Assembly (NCBI GenBank): GCA_016201045.1
Contig: JACQDM010000007.1
Coordinates: 124,001 to 188,000 of the forward strand
Length of the DNA: 64,000 nucleotides
Reading direction: 5' to 3'
Origin: Afipia sp.
Lineage (GTDB): Bacteria > Pseudomonadota > Alphaproteobacteria > Rhizobiales > Xanthobacteraceae
How positions within the stretch are numbered: position 1 is the stretch's first letter; every line of letters starts with the position of its first letter. Positions 46,177 to 56,188 of this stretch are shown in pieces. The notes below the pieces were generated by a model that worked only from the letters and a program-made list of their open reading frames with translations, had not been told where the DNA came from and searched no databases. Made by a program: the position numbers and the translations under genes.

Positions 46177-46749
46177 ATGACGATGCCCCACGAAGTCGAA
46201 CGCCTTCAAGCGCGGATGCAGGCTGCGGTGAAATCGAATTGGAAGGCGTTTCTCGTCGAAGGCATCGTGCTCACCATCCTCGGGCTTCTCGCGATTGCAA
46301 TTCCGCAAATCGCCAGCGTCGCGGTTGCCATCTTCCTGGGCTGGATGTTCCTGTTCAGCGGTGTAGTCGGCTTCTATCTGACATTCACCGCCAAAGGCAT
46401 GCCGGGTTTCTGGTGGTCGTTGATTTCCGCCCTGCTTGCGATTGCGGCAGGCATCATTCTGCTGGTTCAACCCGTTGCCGGCACGTTGACACTCACCCTC
46501 GTGCTCGGTGCCTATTTCATCGCAGAGGGCATCGCGACGATCATGTATGCGCTCGAGCACCGCAAGGAATTGACCGGTCGCTGGGGCTGGCTCCTCGCGT
46601 CCGGCATTCTCGATTTGCTGGTGGCCGCCGCAATCGTCACGGGCCTGCCGGGATCGGCAGCGTGGGCCATTGGCCTGCTCGTCGGCATCAATCTCGTGTT
46701 CGGCGGAACGTCGATGATCGGTATGGCGCTCGCCGCACGAAACGGCTGA
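46177..46749 (+). CDS. HdeD-like membrane protein (DUF308)
   Basis: About 190 residues from the ATG at 46177, with GGAG seven bases before it. Six hydrophobic helices in the paired DUF308 pattern (VLTILGLLAIAIPQIASVAV, GWMFLFSGVVGFYLTF and two more pairs). E. coli HdeD is linked to acid resistance; no such role is shown here. Confidence 0.85.
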   Translation: MTMPHEVERLQARMQAAVKSNWKAFLVEGIVLTILGLLAIAIPQIASVAVAIFLGWMFLFSGVVGFYLTFTAKGMPGFWWSLISALLAIAAGIILLVQPVAGTLTLTLVLGAYFIAEGIATIMYALEHRKELTGRWGWLLASGILDLLVAAAIVTGLPGSAAWAIGLLVGINLVFGGTSMIGMALAARNG

Positions 46750-46755
46750 GAACGA

Positions 46756-47010
46756 TCAACAGCCGCGGCAGATACTCTTGATCTTGCGGTCGAGCGCTTT
46801 TTCCTCTGGCGACAATTCAGCCGGGTTCTGCGGGTTGCCGACATCTGCCGCCGTCGGCTGGCGATGACCGACGGGCGCACTGCCCGTCACGCGCGGTGGC
46901 GAGGACGTCGAAGGAGACTTCGTCAGGGTGCCGGAGCTCGACGTTTGTGCAAACGCCGCTGAGCCGGCGATGAGCGAGAAGACGAAGCTGGCCGCGATCA
47001 GATTCCGCAT
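46756..47010 (-). CDS. Small secreted protein
   Basis: An 84-residue protein: signal peptide ending AAFAQ, a Ser/Thr/Pro-rich spacer and a conserved-looking end (LSPEEKALDRKIKSICRGC) with two Cys. It resembles small secreted proteins frequent in Bradyrhizobiaceae. Function unknown. Convergent with the HdeD-like gene. Confidence 0.7.
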   Translation of the reverse strand: MRNLIAASFVFSLIAGSAAFAQTSSSGTLTKSPSTSSPPRVTGSAPVGHRQPTAADVGNPQNPAELSPEEKALDRKIKSICRGC

Positions 47011-47049
47011 ATCGCATCTCCGGTCTGAATCGAAAACGTCACGCGCATC

Positions 47050-47244
47050 CTAACGCGAAGGCGGCGGAATTTCTATTGCCGCGCAATTTCGCCGGCCCTG
47101 CGCAGCACAATCCTGCGTCTTGCGGATGTCGGCCATCGAACCGAGCAGCCATACACCTGCCACGACCAGCACAACGAAAAAGCCAAGTATTACGGCATTT
47201 TCTACCGTTCGACTGCCTTCGCCCCCTGGCGTTTCGTCCTTCAT
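47050..47244 (-). CDS. Small membrane protein downstream of epmB
   Basis: A 64-residue protein with one membrane helix (AVILGFFVVLVVAGVWLLG) and a short periplasmic end with two Cys and a Pro tail. Its ATG at 47244 overlaps the epmB stop by four bases, so it is translated with that operon. Unknown function; the longer upstream frame is noncoding. Confidence 0.65.
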   Translation of the reverse strand: MKDETPGGEGSRTVENAVILGFFVVLVVAGVWLLGSMADIRKTQDCAAQGRRNCAAIEIPPPSR

Positions 47245-48326
47245 GATTTCGTGTTCGCTTCGTCTGGGGGATAAAGATGCACCTCTCCGCAATAATCGGT
47301 AACGCGATATTTGATCGCGCCATCGCATGTATTTGCTCGTGAAAGATATTCCGGCCCGACCGGCGACTTTCCAAAGCCACCAGGAATATCGAGAACATAG
47401 TCGGGCTGGCAGAGCCCCGAGACGCGTCCACGCAACGATTGCATCAATCGCTGGCCTTGCTCGAGAGTCGTCCTCAAATGCGCCGTTCCGGGGGCAAGAT
47501 CGCCGTGATGCAAGTAGTACGGCTTGATGCGGCATTGAACGAAAGTCCGCATCAGATCTTCCAGAGTCGCCTCGTCGTCATTGACCCCGCGCAGCAATAC
47601 GGACTGGCTGACCATCGGAATTCCTGCATCGGCGATGCGCGCGCACGCAGCGCGTGCCTCGGAAGAAAATTCGCGCGAGTGGTTGGCGTGAATGGCGAAC
47701 CATGTCGTGACACCATCGGCCTTCATTGCGGCCACGAGACCGTCCGTCACGCGGGCAGGATCGGCGACCGGCACGCGCGAGTGAATGCGAACGATCTTGA
47801 CGTGACCGATGGAAGCCAGGTCCGTCATAATCTCGTGCAGCCTGCGCGCGGACAGCATGAGTGGATCGCCGCCCGTCAAAATGACCTCCCAGATTTCGGG
47901 GTGCGACCGGATGTAGCCCAGTGCCGCCGAGTAAACTGCATCTGAAAGTACTGTTTCTTTGCCCGGCCCGACCATTTCGCGGCGGAAGCAAAACCGGCAA
48001 TACACGGCGCAGACATGAACGAGCTTGAACAGCACGCGGTCCGGATAGCGATGCACGATGCCCTTGACCGGCGAATGCGCCGCGTCGCCGATCGGGTCGG
48101 CGTTTTCTTGCGAGGTTGTCGCCAACTCGGATTCGCTCGGCACGTATTGGCGCGCGATGGGATCGTCTGGATCTCCAAGATCGATCAACCCTGCAACATG
48201 CGGAGTGATCGCAATCGCGTAGCGCGATGCAACCACTCTGAGGCGCTCGACGGCGCCTGGTGAAACCAGGCCAAGGGCGGCGAGGTCTTCCGGTGAATGC
48301 AGGCTGGACTTCACTGCAATCGTCAT
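47241..48326 (-). CDS. epmB: EF-P beta-lysylation 2,3-aminomutase EpmB
   Basis: A 361-residue radical SAM enzyme of the lysine 2,3-aminomutase family. The cluster motif CxxxCxxC is Cys106, Cys110 and Cys113 (HVCAVYCRFCFRRE), and ILTGGDPLM is the SAM-binding motif. It converts lysine to (R)-beta-lysine for EF-P. Its start overlaps the epmA stop, and efp is divergent next door, which makes the EpmB assignment strong over catabolic aminomutases. Confidence 0.93.
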   Translation of the reverse strand: MTIAVKSSLHSPEDLAALGLVSPGAVERLRVVASRYAIAITPHVAGLIDLGDPDDPIARQYVPSESELATTSQENADPIGDAAHSPVKGIVHRYPDRVLFKLVHVCAVYCRFCFRREMVGPGKETVLSDAVYSAALGYIRSHPEIWEVILTGGDPLMLSARRLHEIMTDLASIGHVKIVRIHSRVPVADPARVTDGLVAAMKADGVTTWFAIHANHSREFSSEARAACARIADAGIPMVSQSVLLRGVNDDEATLEDLMRTFVQCRIKPYYLHHGDLAPGTAHLRTTLEQGQRLMQSLRGRVSGLCQPDYVLDIPGGFGKSPVGPEYLSRANTCDGAIKYRVTDYCGEVHLYPPDEANTKS

Positions 48327-49375
48327 GCGCCGCTCTCTTGCGGATTCCAGACGACCTGATCGACACGCGTTGCGCCCGATGCAAGCATCACCAGCCGATC
48401 GAGGCCGAGCGCCACACCGCTTGCTTCCGGCATCTGCAACAATGCGCGAAGAAAATCCTCGTCGAGCGGATACCGCTCGCCATAACGGCGCTCCTTTTCA
48501 TCCATCGCCGCAGTAAAGCGGCGGCGCTGTTCGGCGGAATCGGTCAGTTCGCCAAATCCATTCGCAAGCTCAACGCCGCATGCGTAAATTTCAAATCGTT
48601 CGGCGACGCGGTCGTCGCCTTCCTTGACGCGCGCTAAGGCAGCTTCCGGGGCCGGATATTCGTACAGGACCGTCAGACGCCCCTGGCCCAAATTCGGCTC
48701 AATATGCCCCACCAGAATTTTGCTAAAGATGTCAGACCATGTGTCGTCGGGTGTAACTCGAACGATCGAGTCCGCGGCCGACGCAAGCGCGTCCCGATCG
48801 CCTTCGCGCGCATGAATGGTCGAGAGCAGATCGACATTGGCAAAACGGCGAAACGCCTCCGCAACCGTGAGCAACTCAGGCTCAATGAACGGGTTTGCCG
48901 ATTTTCCATGAAACGAGAACGTGCCGATCCCCGTCGCTTGCGCCGCGTGTGAGATGACGACGACACAATCCGCTATCACCGCCTCATAGGATGCGTTGGC
49001 GCGATACCATTCCAGCATCGTGAACTCGGTAAGATGAAGCACGCCCTGTTCACGATCCCGAAACACCCGTGCAAATTCCACGATCTTTTCTTCGCCAGCG
49101 GCCAGCAGCTTCTTGGACGCGAATTCGGGCGATGTGCGCAGGTAGCGGCGGAGTTTTTCTCCCCCCGGCATGTTCAGCGATACCGAAGGTGCATGGAGAT
49201 GAGTCTCGTTACCGGGAGAAACCTGCAAAATTCCCGTCTCGATTTCGATGAATCCCTCGTTCTCGAACCATGTTCGCAGCGAGCGAATGATGGCAGCGCG
49301 GGCCTGCAAAAACGGCTTCCGGTCGCGATGGCGGTCAGGGGTCCACAAAGGCAAGATTTGAGTTTCCGCCATCAT
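48323..49375 (-). CDS. epmA: EF-P lysyltransferase EpmA (LysRS paralogue)
   Basis: A 350-residue class II aminoacyl-tRNA-synthetase-like protein lacking the N-terminal anticodon-binding domain. Motif 2 surroundings are [21 protein letters not shown] and motif 3 is [12 protein letters not shown]. It ligates beta-lysine to EF-P. Starts at 49375 or the adjacent ATG at 49372 are equivalent; the longer frame is unlikely. It is divergent from efp. Confidence 0.95.
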   Translation of the reverse strand: MMAETQILPLWTPDRHRDRKPFLQARAAIIRSLRTWFENEGFIEIETGILQVSPGNETHLHAPSVSLNMPGGEKLRRYLRTSPEFASKKLLAAGEEKIVEFARVFRDREQGVLHLTEFTMLEWYRANASYEAVIADCVVVISHAAQATGIGTFSFHGKSANPFIEPELLTVAEAFRRFANVDLLSTIHAREGDRDALASAADSIVRVTPDDTWSDIFSKILVGHIEPNLGQGRLTVLYEYPAPEAALARVKEGDDRVAERFEIYACGVELANGFGELTDSAEQRRRFTAAMDEKERRYGERYPLDEDFLRALLQMPEASGVALGLDRLVMLASGATRVDQVVWNPQESGA

Positions 49376-49513
49376 GTCCGAAGTGCCCAAATCGGGCGCA
49401 AAATGCTGGCATCCGTCCGCCAAATCAGTATGTTGCGGGCCGAAACATCCACCTGGGACCGCAGGCTGCGTATGCAGCCGCGCCTCCGATTTCCAAGATT
49501 GGAACGTGAATCC

Positions 49514-50080
49514 GTGAAAGTCATCGCCAGTTCAATTCGCAAGGGCAACATCATCGAGCAGGACGGCAAGCTATATGTTGTTCTGTCGGCTGAGAACATC
49601 CATCCCGGCAAGGGAACGCCGGTCAGCCAGATCGAAATGCGCCGCATCAGCGATGGCACCAAGGTGTCCGAGCGCTACAAGACAACCGATCAGGTCGAGC
49701 GCGCCTATGTCGAAGATCGCGATTTCAACTACCTTTACGAAGACGGCGACGGCTTCCATTTCATGAACAACGAAAACTACGAGCAGCTCGCAGTTCCGAA
49801 GGACGTCGTCGGCGATCAGGCGCCCTATCTGCAGGAAAACATGACTGTTAAACTCTCGATCTACGAGAACAACGCCGTGGCCATCGTGCTTCCGCAACGC
49901 GTGACGCTCGAAGTCGTGGAAACCGAACCCGTAACGAAGGGACAAACGGCTTCTTCGTCCTACAAGCCAGCCATTTTGTCGAACGGCGTCCGCACCGGCG
50001 TGCCTCCGCATATCGGGGTCGGTACACGTATTGTCGTGATGACCGAGGACGGTTCATACGTCGAGCGCGCAAAGGACTAA
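49514..50080 (+). CDS. efp: Translation elongation factor P
   Basis: A 188-residue EF-P. It starts at a GTG ([12 protein letters not shown]); three domains follow. The modified lysine is in [10 protein letters not shown] (Lys33 here, Lys34 in E. coli), which EpmA and EpmB would decorate. EF-P rescues ribosomes at polyproline. It is divergent from epmA with about 140 bases between, a shared regulatory region. The large open frame upstream is noncoding. Confidence 0.96.
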   Translation: MKVIASSIRKGNIIEQDGKLYVVLSAENIHPGKGTPVSQIEMRRISDGTKVSERYKTTDQVERAYVEDRDFNYLYEDGDGFHFMNNENYEQLAVPKDVVGDQAPYLQENMTVKLSIYENNAVAIVLPQRVTLEVVETEPVTKGQTASSSYKPAILSNGVRTGVPPHIGVGTRIVVMTEDGSYVERAKD

Positions 50081-50103
50081 AGCGCAGTTTTCCGGAGTTC
50101 TGT

Positions 50104-51816
50104 TTGGTCTTGGGTTACGCACCAGAGGAATCGAATCGAAACCGGGGAATTTCATGGAAATGCCCGCGCATACTATTCGTATTTCTAGCTACCGCTTGTC
50201 TTCAAACAGTGGTGGCCGCAGACGAGTTCAAGACGCCGGCGATTTCCTACTTCGCTCCGGATTGGAGCGCGGCGCTCACTCAGTTGAAGGGTGAGATCGC
50301 CAGTCAGCCTGCAGCCGCCGACAAATTCGGTTTCGACTCCGACCGCAATGCAGATGCAGATCGCACGACCGCGATTTCGCAGATCAATGCCATCACGTCG
50401 AAAGTATTCCCTGGCGTGGAGCAGAGTCCGGTACCTGTCCTGCTGCCGTTCGACAGCGGAATGTATGAAGCCGAACGCAACGGCGGCGTTCCGGACAGCA
50501 TTTCAGTCTCGCACTATCAGGCAGGATTTCGGCCGGTCAGCATGTTCAACGCCGGCCCGAGTGGCTACGACGCGCTGTTCGCCCTCGACCCCGGCGCGGG
50601 CGACAACATGCCGTCGCGCGTTTATGCTAAACCCGTCGAGGTGCAGATCACGGGCTCAATGCTCGTCTATGACATCGACGATACGCGCGCCGCAAAGGGC
50701 GAGACGGTCAAATCGCTTGCGGAGGATTTTCCCGATCTGCGCCGCACGATCCGCGAAGGTTATGTCCGCTACGCATTCACGCGCTTTGGTGTCCCCTACG
50801 TGGTGTATATCCAATGCCTCGACAGCAGCGCACGGGCGCGACGTCTCTCCTGCCGTGAAGCGTCGCCGGTCGCGGAGCGCTTCATCAAGTCGCTACGATT
50901 TGCCGGCGGAACTCCGATCAAGACACCAGACAACATCGCGGCGCGCTCATCCGACCGACCTTCGACATTTTCGCCGGATTTCACCTATCATCGGCCAGGC
51001 AACATCATTGCCAATAGCGGTTATCGCGGCCAGAGCGGCGTGACCGACTACACCGTCTATGCGCGAATCCGTTTTCCTATCGAACGCGCACCCGCATTCG
51101 CTAATTCGCAGTCTTTCATGAACTGGGGCGACTGTTACCGCACCGGCCGCGTATCGTGGTCATCGACCAAGGGCGACGAATATCACTGCAAGCGCAACGA
51201 CAAACCGCTGGTATTCGATGAATCCGCGAAAGCTAATTATAGCTATCCCTGGCAAGATAATTTTTGCGAGACTCGAGACTTCGATGTCGGCCAATGCCCG
51301 AGCGGGATGGGCCACCAAGGTCAGGACATCAGGCCGTCGAGCTGCCAGATGCGCAATGCCGAAGCCGACCGATGTTTGCCGGATATTTTCCCGACCGTTG
51401 CGGTACGCGACGGCGTGCTGATCCGCACCCCGACGCAGCAGGCCGTGTATCTTCTGGTCAACGCTCCCGGCGAACACATTCGCTTCCGCTACATTCATAT
51501 GAACCCTGCCAATCTTGATGCCGACGGCGTCGTTCACGGCCGGCGCGTGACTGAAGGTGAAGAGATCGGTGTGGTTTCGAACTATCAAGATCGTGTCGGC
51601 GGCACCACGAGCCATCTTCACTTCGACACGCAGGTGTTCACGCGCGATGGATGGCTCTGGGTCAACCCCTACACCACGCTGATTTCTTCATATGAGCGAC
51701 TCATCGGTGGCCGCGGCCGCGAATACGAACCCCCACCCTTGCTTGCGCCGGTTGCGCACGCGATTCCACTTGAAACGGCCACCCCCGCAGGCACCAGTGG
51801 CTCGGGCGACCAATAG
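50104..51816 (+). CDS. M23-family metallopeptidase
   Basis: About 570 residues, exported: a hydrophobic segment (RILFVFLATACLQ) near the start and cleavage near VVAADE. The C-terminal LytM domain has the zinc ligands HQGQD and HLHFD. The long N-terminal region is of unknown type with several Cys. The start is uncertain: the frame opens with TTG at 50104 and has no ATG before the signal segment. It probably trims peptidoglycan crosslinks or activates amidases. Confidence 0.85.
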   Translation: MVLGYAPEESNRNRGISWKCPRILFVFLATACLQTVVAADEFKTPAISYFAPDWSAALTQLKGEIASQPAAADKFGFDSDRNADADRTTAISQINAITSKVFPGVEQSPVPVLLPFDSGMYEAERNGGVPDSISVSHYQAGFRPVSMFNAGPSGYDALFALDPGAGDNMPSRVYAKPVEVQITGSMLVYDIDDTRAAKGETVKSLAEDFPDLRRTIREGYVRYAFTRFGVPYVVYIQCLDSSARARRLSCREASPVAERFIKSLRFAGGTPIKTPDNIAARSSDRPSTFSPDFTYHRPGNIIANSGYRGQSGVTDYTVYARIRFPIERAPAFANSQSFMNWGDCYRTGRVSWSSTKGDEYHCKRNDKPLVFDESAKANYSYPWQDNFCETRDFDVGQCPSGMGHQGQDIRPSSCQMRNAEADRCLPDIFPTVAVRDGVLIRTPTQQAVYLLVNAPGEHIRFRYIHMNPANLDADGVVHGRRVTEGEEIGVVSNYQDRVGGTTSHLHFDTQVFTRDGWLWVNPYTTLISSYERLIGGRGREYEPPPLLAPVAHAIPLETATPAGTSGSGDQ

Positions 51817-51878
51817 CCGCCGTGCATCCCGTCGATTGCGCTTTGCCTGAATTCTCAAGCAGCCGTTACAATGGCGAT

Positions 51879-53114
51879 ATGAACACGCCCGATTCTCGCC
51901 ACGCGATCACGCGCCGCATGATGCTGCAAGCAGCGCTAGGTTTGGGCGGTCTTATCTCAGTTCCGCCAATCGCGTTGGCCGCGGTGCCAGCCGCATTCGA
52001 CCAATGGCGCGACAAATTCCGCACGCGCGCAATCGCGAAGGGAATCTCGGAAACGACATTCGACAGCGTGATGAAGAATGTCGAACCGGACATGACCGTG
52101 TTCGACAAGATCAACAAGCAGCCGGAATTCAGCGAAGAACTCTGGCAATACATCAATCGCCGCGTTTCCGACTGGCGGCTTTCCGCTGGCAAGGCCGCGC
52201 TGTCGAAGTACGACGATCTTTTTACGCGCATCGAAAAGGATTTCGGCGTCGAACGCGGAACGCTGCTCGCCCTTTGGGGAGTTGAGACAGCCTACGGCGA
52301 TCCGCTGGTGCAGCAAAATCATATGCGGCCCGTGTTCCCCTCTCTTGCAGCATTGGCCTGGAACGAACCGCGCCGCCGAGCCTATTGGGAGGCTGAACTC
52401 ATCAACGCGCTGCGCATCGTGGACAAAGGCTGGGGATCGCCGAACGAAATGCGCGGATCGTGGGCAGGCGCGATGGGACATACGCAATGGATGCCGGAAG
52501 TTTGGCTCAATGTCGGCCTCGACTATGACGGCGATGGGCGGGTATCGCCGTTCGGAAAACCCGACGATGCTCTGGCCTCAAGTGCGCGCTATCTCGTCGA
52601 TCGGGGCGACTACCAGCGCGGCGAGCATTGGGGATATGAGGTAAGGCTCGGCAAATCCAAAAAGAAAGGCAATCACAGTTACGCCGACTGGGCAGCGTCG
52701 GGCGTGGCGCGCGCAGATGGCAAACCATTTCCGCGACCGAACGACAAAGCAAAATTGTGGGTGCCGGTGCCGGGTGGCCCGTCATTTCTGCTCGGGCCGA
52801 ATTTCTACGCAGTGAGAAGCTACAATCCGTCAATGAACTACGCGCTTGCCATCGTTCATCTCGGAGATCGCATCCTCGGCGGCAGTCCTTTCGTCCAGCC
52901 TTTCCCCGGTTCGGAACGCGCGTTGTCCCTTGCTGAACTGCAGGAGTTGCAGACGCGATTGACCAAGGCCGGATTCGATACCGGCGGCACGGACGGTCGC
53001 GTCGGCAACGGCACGATGCAGGCGGTCAAGAATTTTCAAACAAAAGCTGGCCTTTCTCCCGCCGATGGCTACGCCGGATTGCAGGTGCTGGCGCGCTTGC
53101 GACAGGGCATTTGA
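51879..53114 (+). CDS. Lytic murein transglycosylase, MltB family
   Basis: A 411-residue protein with a twin-Arg-like signal (ITRRMMLQAALGLGG), an MltB catalytic domain with the acidic residue in LLALWGVETAYG, and a C-terminal peptidoglycan-binding domain (ELQELQTRLTKAGFDTGGTDG). Start at the ATG at 51879; the frame upstream is noncoding. Its stop is immediately adjacent to the recJ stop with no base between. Confidence 0.93.
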   Translation: MNTPDSRHAITRRMMLQAALGLGGLISVPPIALAAVPAAFDQWRDKFRTRAIAKGISETTFDSVMKNVEPDMTVFDKINKQPEFSEELWQYINRRVSDWRLSAGKAALSKYDDLFTRIEKDFGVERGTLLALWGVETAYGDPLVQQNHMRPVFPSLAALAWNEPRRRAYWEAELINALRIVDKGWGSPNEMRGSWAGAMGHTQWMPEVWLNVGLDYDGDGRVSPFGKPDDALASSARYLVDRGDYQRGEHWGYEVRLGKSKKKGNHSYADWAASGVARADGKPFPRPNDKAKLWVPVPGGPSFLLGPNFYAVRSYNPSMNYALAIVHLGDRILGGSPFVQPFPGSERALSLAELQELQTRLTKAGFDTGGTDGRVGNGTMQAVKNFQTKAGLSPADGYAGLQVLARLRQGI

Positions 53115-54956
53115 CTAGCGGATGATGCCCGGCCCCGCACTGGGAACGGCAACGTCGGCGACGCGAAGTTGAACGCGCTGCGAACCCTGCCAGCGATCGA
53201 CCGCGACCGACCCAGCCACATGCAGTTGTTGACCGCGATTTTCAACAAGTGCGTTGCCCAGCGGACGACCGACTGAGCGAAACGCAATTCCATTCACAAT
53301 GGCCCCGTCGCCGGATTTAAAGCGCAGCCGCAAATGTGATTCACCGACGACATCGGCATAGAGAAGCTCATGCGCGGGCAATGCAATCACCGGCTCGGGA
53401 TTGCCGGCACCGAAGGGTCCTGCACGATTGAGCATACCGGCGAACTCCGGCGTGAGCGCACGCGCACTGACTGCGCCATCGATGAAAAGCTCACTGACAT
53501 GCCGCGCTTCGGTTACAGCATTCTTCAATGCGGCTTCGACGAATGCGCGAAATTCGGCAAGGCGCTCTTTTTTCAGCGTGACACCAGCGGCCATGGCGTG
53601 GCCGCCACCCTTCAACAGGATTCCTTCGGTTACGGCTGCGCGAACCACTTTTCCCAGGTCAACACCGGGAATTGAACGGCCCGAGCCCGTTCCGACGCCG
53701 CCGGGTTCAAGCGCTATCGCAAATGCCGGCCGTCCGAATTTCTCCTTCAGCCGCGATGCGACAAGCCCAACCACACCGGGATGCCATCCCTCCGACGCCG
53801 TCACTACCACCGCGCCGCTATCATCGAAACCGAGTGACGCCAGCGCTTCTGCCTCGGCCTGCGCTTCGGCCCTCTGCTCAATCACACGCCGCTCAGTGTT
53901 GAGACGATCAAGTTCGGCGGCGATACGCGCGGCCTCCGAAATATCGCCTTCGAGTAAAAGACGCACGCCAAGATCAGCACGACCGATACGACCGCCTGCG
54001 TTGATGCGCGGGCCGAGTGCAAATCCCAGATGCCACGCTTCCGGCGGGCCGCTGAGCCGCGCGACATCCATCAGCGCGGTGTGACCGACGTGGTCGCGGC
54101 GGCGCATCGCAATCAACCCTTTGGCGACGAACGCTCTATTGAGTCCGGTCAAAGAAGCAACGTCCGCCACCGTGCCCAGCGCGACGTGGTGAAGGACGCC
54201 GAGCATGTCCGGTTCGGGGCGTTCGTCCGTCCAGAAATTGCGAGCGCGCAGCTCGCGATTCACGGCAACCAAAGTCACGAACACAAGACCGACCGCAGCA
54301 AGATGTCCGAGGCCCGAAAGATCGTCGGGCCGGTTCGGGTTCACCAGCGCCTCGACGGTCGGCAGTTCGTCGCCGCATTGGTGGTGATCGATGACGACGA
54401 CATCCAGCCCGAGACGCTTGGCTTCGGCGAGCGGCTCGATACTCGTGGTGCCGCAATCGACCGTTACGAGAAGTTTCGCGCCTTTTCCCGCGAGCCCATT
54501 AATCGCTTCGATATTCGGGCCGTAACCCTCGAAAATCCGATCTGGTATGTGAATGAGCGGATCGAGACCGCAATGCCGCAGATGCCAGGCCAACAACGCC
54601 GCTGACGTCGCACCGTCCACGTCGTAGTCGCCGAAAATCGCAACCATCTCACCACCCTCTGCGGCATCTGCGATACGTTTTGCAGCAGCTTCCATCTGCG
54701 TCACGGTGGATGGATCGGGCATGAGCTTGCGGATTGTCGGATCGAGGAAATCGTCGACCGCGTCGATTGCAATTCCGCGGCCTGCGACGATCCGCGCCAG
54801 CATCTCCGGAAGCTGATAGCGCTGCGCGATGGCAAGCGCGCTCGCGGTGCCACGCGCGTCGAGTCGATCGCGCCAGACGCGGCCCGTCGCCGAGTTCGTC
54901 ACACCGAGAAAGGCCGGCGCGGCGTCAATCGGCAATGCGGATGCTGGAAGCGACAT
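53115..54956 (-). CDS. recJ: Single-strand-specific 5'-3' exonuclease RecJ
   Basis: A 613-residue RecJ of the usual length. DHH-family motifs are FGDYDVDGATSA, VTVDCGTTS and IDHHQCGDELP; a DHHA1 domain with GGHAMAAGV follows, then an OB-like end. It works in mismatch repair and recombination. Convergent with mltB, zero-base spacing. Confidence 0.97.
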   Translation of the reverse strand: MSLPASALPIDAAPAFLGVTNSATGRVWRDRLDARGTASALAIAQRYQLPEMLARIVAGRGIAIDAVDDFLDPTIRKLMPDPSTVTQMEAAAKRIADAAEGGEMVAIFGDYDVDGATSAALLAWHLRHCGLDPLIHIPDRIFEGYGPNIEAINGLAGKGAKLLVTVDCGTTSIEPLAEAKRLGLDVVVIDHHQCGDELPTVEALVNPNRPDDLSGLGHLAAVGLVFVTLVAVNRELRARNFWTDERPEPDMLGVLHHVALGTVADVASLTGLNRAFVAKGLIAMRRRDHVGHTALMDVARLSGPPEAWHLGFALGPRINAGGRIGRADLGVRLLLEGDISEAARIAAELDRLNTERRVIEQRAEAQAEAEALASLGFDDSGAVVVTASEGWHPGVVGLVASRLKEKFGRPAFAIALEPGGVGTGSGRSIPGVDLGKVVRAAVTEGILLKGGGHAMAAGVTLKKERLAEFRAFVEAALKNAVTEARHVSELFIDGAVSARALTPEFAGMLNRAGPFGAGNPEPVIALPAHELLYADVVGESHLRLRFKSGDGAIVNGIAFRSVGRPLGNALVENRGQQLHVAGSVAVDRWQGSQRVQLRVADVAVPSAGPGIIR

Positions 54957-55005
54957 GGTGCCTTCCGCAGCTAGTCACGAAACAGGAGCTTTCAATGATT
55001 CGCCG

Positions 55006-55719
55006 TCAGCAACCGAGCTGGCCTGCGAGATCGTTGAAATCCGTCGCGACGAAATCCCATTGTCCGTCCGGCTCGAAATCGCGCACCTGATGCGGACCGT
55101 ATTCCGTGATGCGCGGCACGAACGCCGTTTTAAGTCCAAAGGACTGGGCCGCCGCAAGGTCGTTATTGTGGGCAGCGACCAGCATGACCTGTTCGGGTTT
55201 TAGCCCAAGAATTTTCGCGGCCCCGAGATAGGTTTCAGCATCCGGCTTGTAGTGACCGAAAATTTCCGCGCTAAGCACAAGGTCCCACGGCAAACCTGCG
55301 TACTTGGCCATGTTGGTCAGTAGCGCAACGTTGCCGTTCGACAAAGGACTGACGATGAATTTTGTTTTCATGCGCGTGAGGCCGGCGACACTGTCCGGCC
55401 AAGGATTGAGTCTGTGCCAGCCACGCGTGAGGTAGTCGTAGTCCTCTGCCCTCAGTCCCTGGATACCCAGCTTCGCGCAAAGCGGCTCAATCGATTGCCG
55501 TTGCAGCGTGTCAAGAATAACGAAGCCGCGCTCGGGATGTTTACGTACATCGTCCATCGAGGGCATGTAGGCTCCGCGCCATCCGTCGACGAGCGCCGCC
55601 CAATCGCCGGAAATGCTCTTTGCCTTGCCCCATGCTGTGAAGTTCGCAATCAGGCTGGAGCGCCAGTCGACCACTGTGCCGAATACATCGAACAGCAATG
55701 CCTTTATTTCTGCCGACAT
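55006..55719 (-). CDS. Haloacid dehalogenase, type II (HAD)
   Basis: A 237-residue HAD enzyme of the L-2-haloacid dehalogenase type. Nucleophile Asp11 in LLFDVFGTVVDWRSS, SNGN motif, GHYKPDAETY and MLVAAHNNDLAAA. Members hydrolyse 2-haloacids such as chloroacetate; a different small phosphate substrate cannot be excluded. It lies nine bases from the GNAT gene and may be cotranscribed. Confidence 0.88.
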   Translation of the reverse strand: MSAEIKALLFDVFGTVVDWRSSLIANFTAWGKAKSISGDWAALVDGWRGAYMPSMDDVRKHPERGFVILDTLQRQSIEPLCAKLGIQGLRAEDYDYLTRGWHRLNPWPDSVAGLTRMKTKFIVSPLSNGNVALLTNMAKYAGLPWDLVLSAEIFGHYKPDAETYLGAAKILGLKPEQVMLVAAHNNDLAAAQSFGLKTAFVPRITEYGPHQVRDFEPDGQWDFVATDFNDLAGQLGC

Positions 55720-55728
55720 CCCGTCCCC

Positions 55729-56178
55729 TCAAAAAATCTTGCGGTATTGCATGAAGCCGGAATTATCGGCGACCTGATCGTAGAGAATGCGCGCTTGGGC
55801 ATTATCGTTCTGCGTCAGCCAATGCACGCGGCTCGCGCCCGCAGCTTTCGCGCGCTTGTACACAGCTTCGATCAGCGCCCGGCCTGCTCCGTGTCCGCGC
55901 GCGCCTTCGGAGACGAACAGATCCTGCAGATAGCAGTAGTTACCGATCGTCCAGCACGAACGATGAAAGAGGTAATGGACGATTCCGGTCAGCCTTCCAT
56001 CGACATAGGCGCCAAGCACATACATCGGCTCTGCATCGTCATGAAAGCGCGTCCAAGTGATGTCGGTTGTCTCAGGCGCGATCGTTGCCTTGTAAAATTT
56101 GAGATAGCCCGCCCAGAGCGGCTCCCATTCGGCGCGCTCATCCTCGCGAACCGGACGGATCAGCAAACGCTCGGACAT
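55729..56178 (-). CDS. GNAT acetyltransferase
   Basis: A 149-residue GNAT protein: LYFV-type core seen as YLQDLFVSEGARGHGAGRALIEAV, which includes the acetyl-CoA loop (RGHGAG). Substrate unknown. Ten bases from glpX stop on the same strand. Confidence 0.9.
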   Translation of the reverse strand: MSERLLIRPVREDERAEWEPLWAGYLKFYKATIAPETTDITWTRFHDDAEPMYVLGAYVDGRLTGIVHYLFHRSCWTIGNYCYLQDLFVSEGARGHGAGRALIEAVYKRAKAAGASRVHWLTQNDNAQARILYDQVADNSGFMQYRKIF

Positions 56179-56188
56179 GATTGCGAAC

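Noticed and set aside
49034-49513. A long N-terminal extension of EF-P
   Set aside because: The extra 160 codons overlap the divergent epmA gene and do not resemble protein; EF-P starts at the GTG at 49514.
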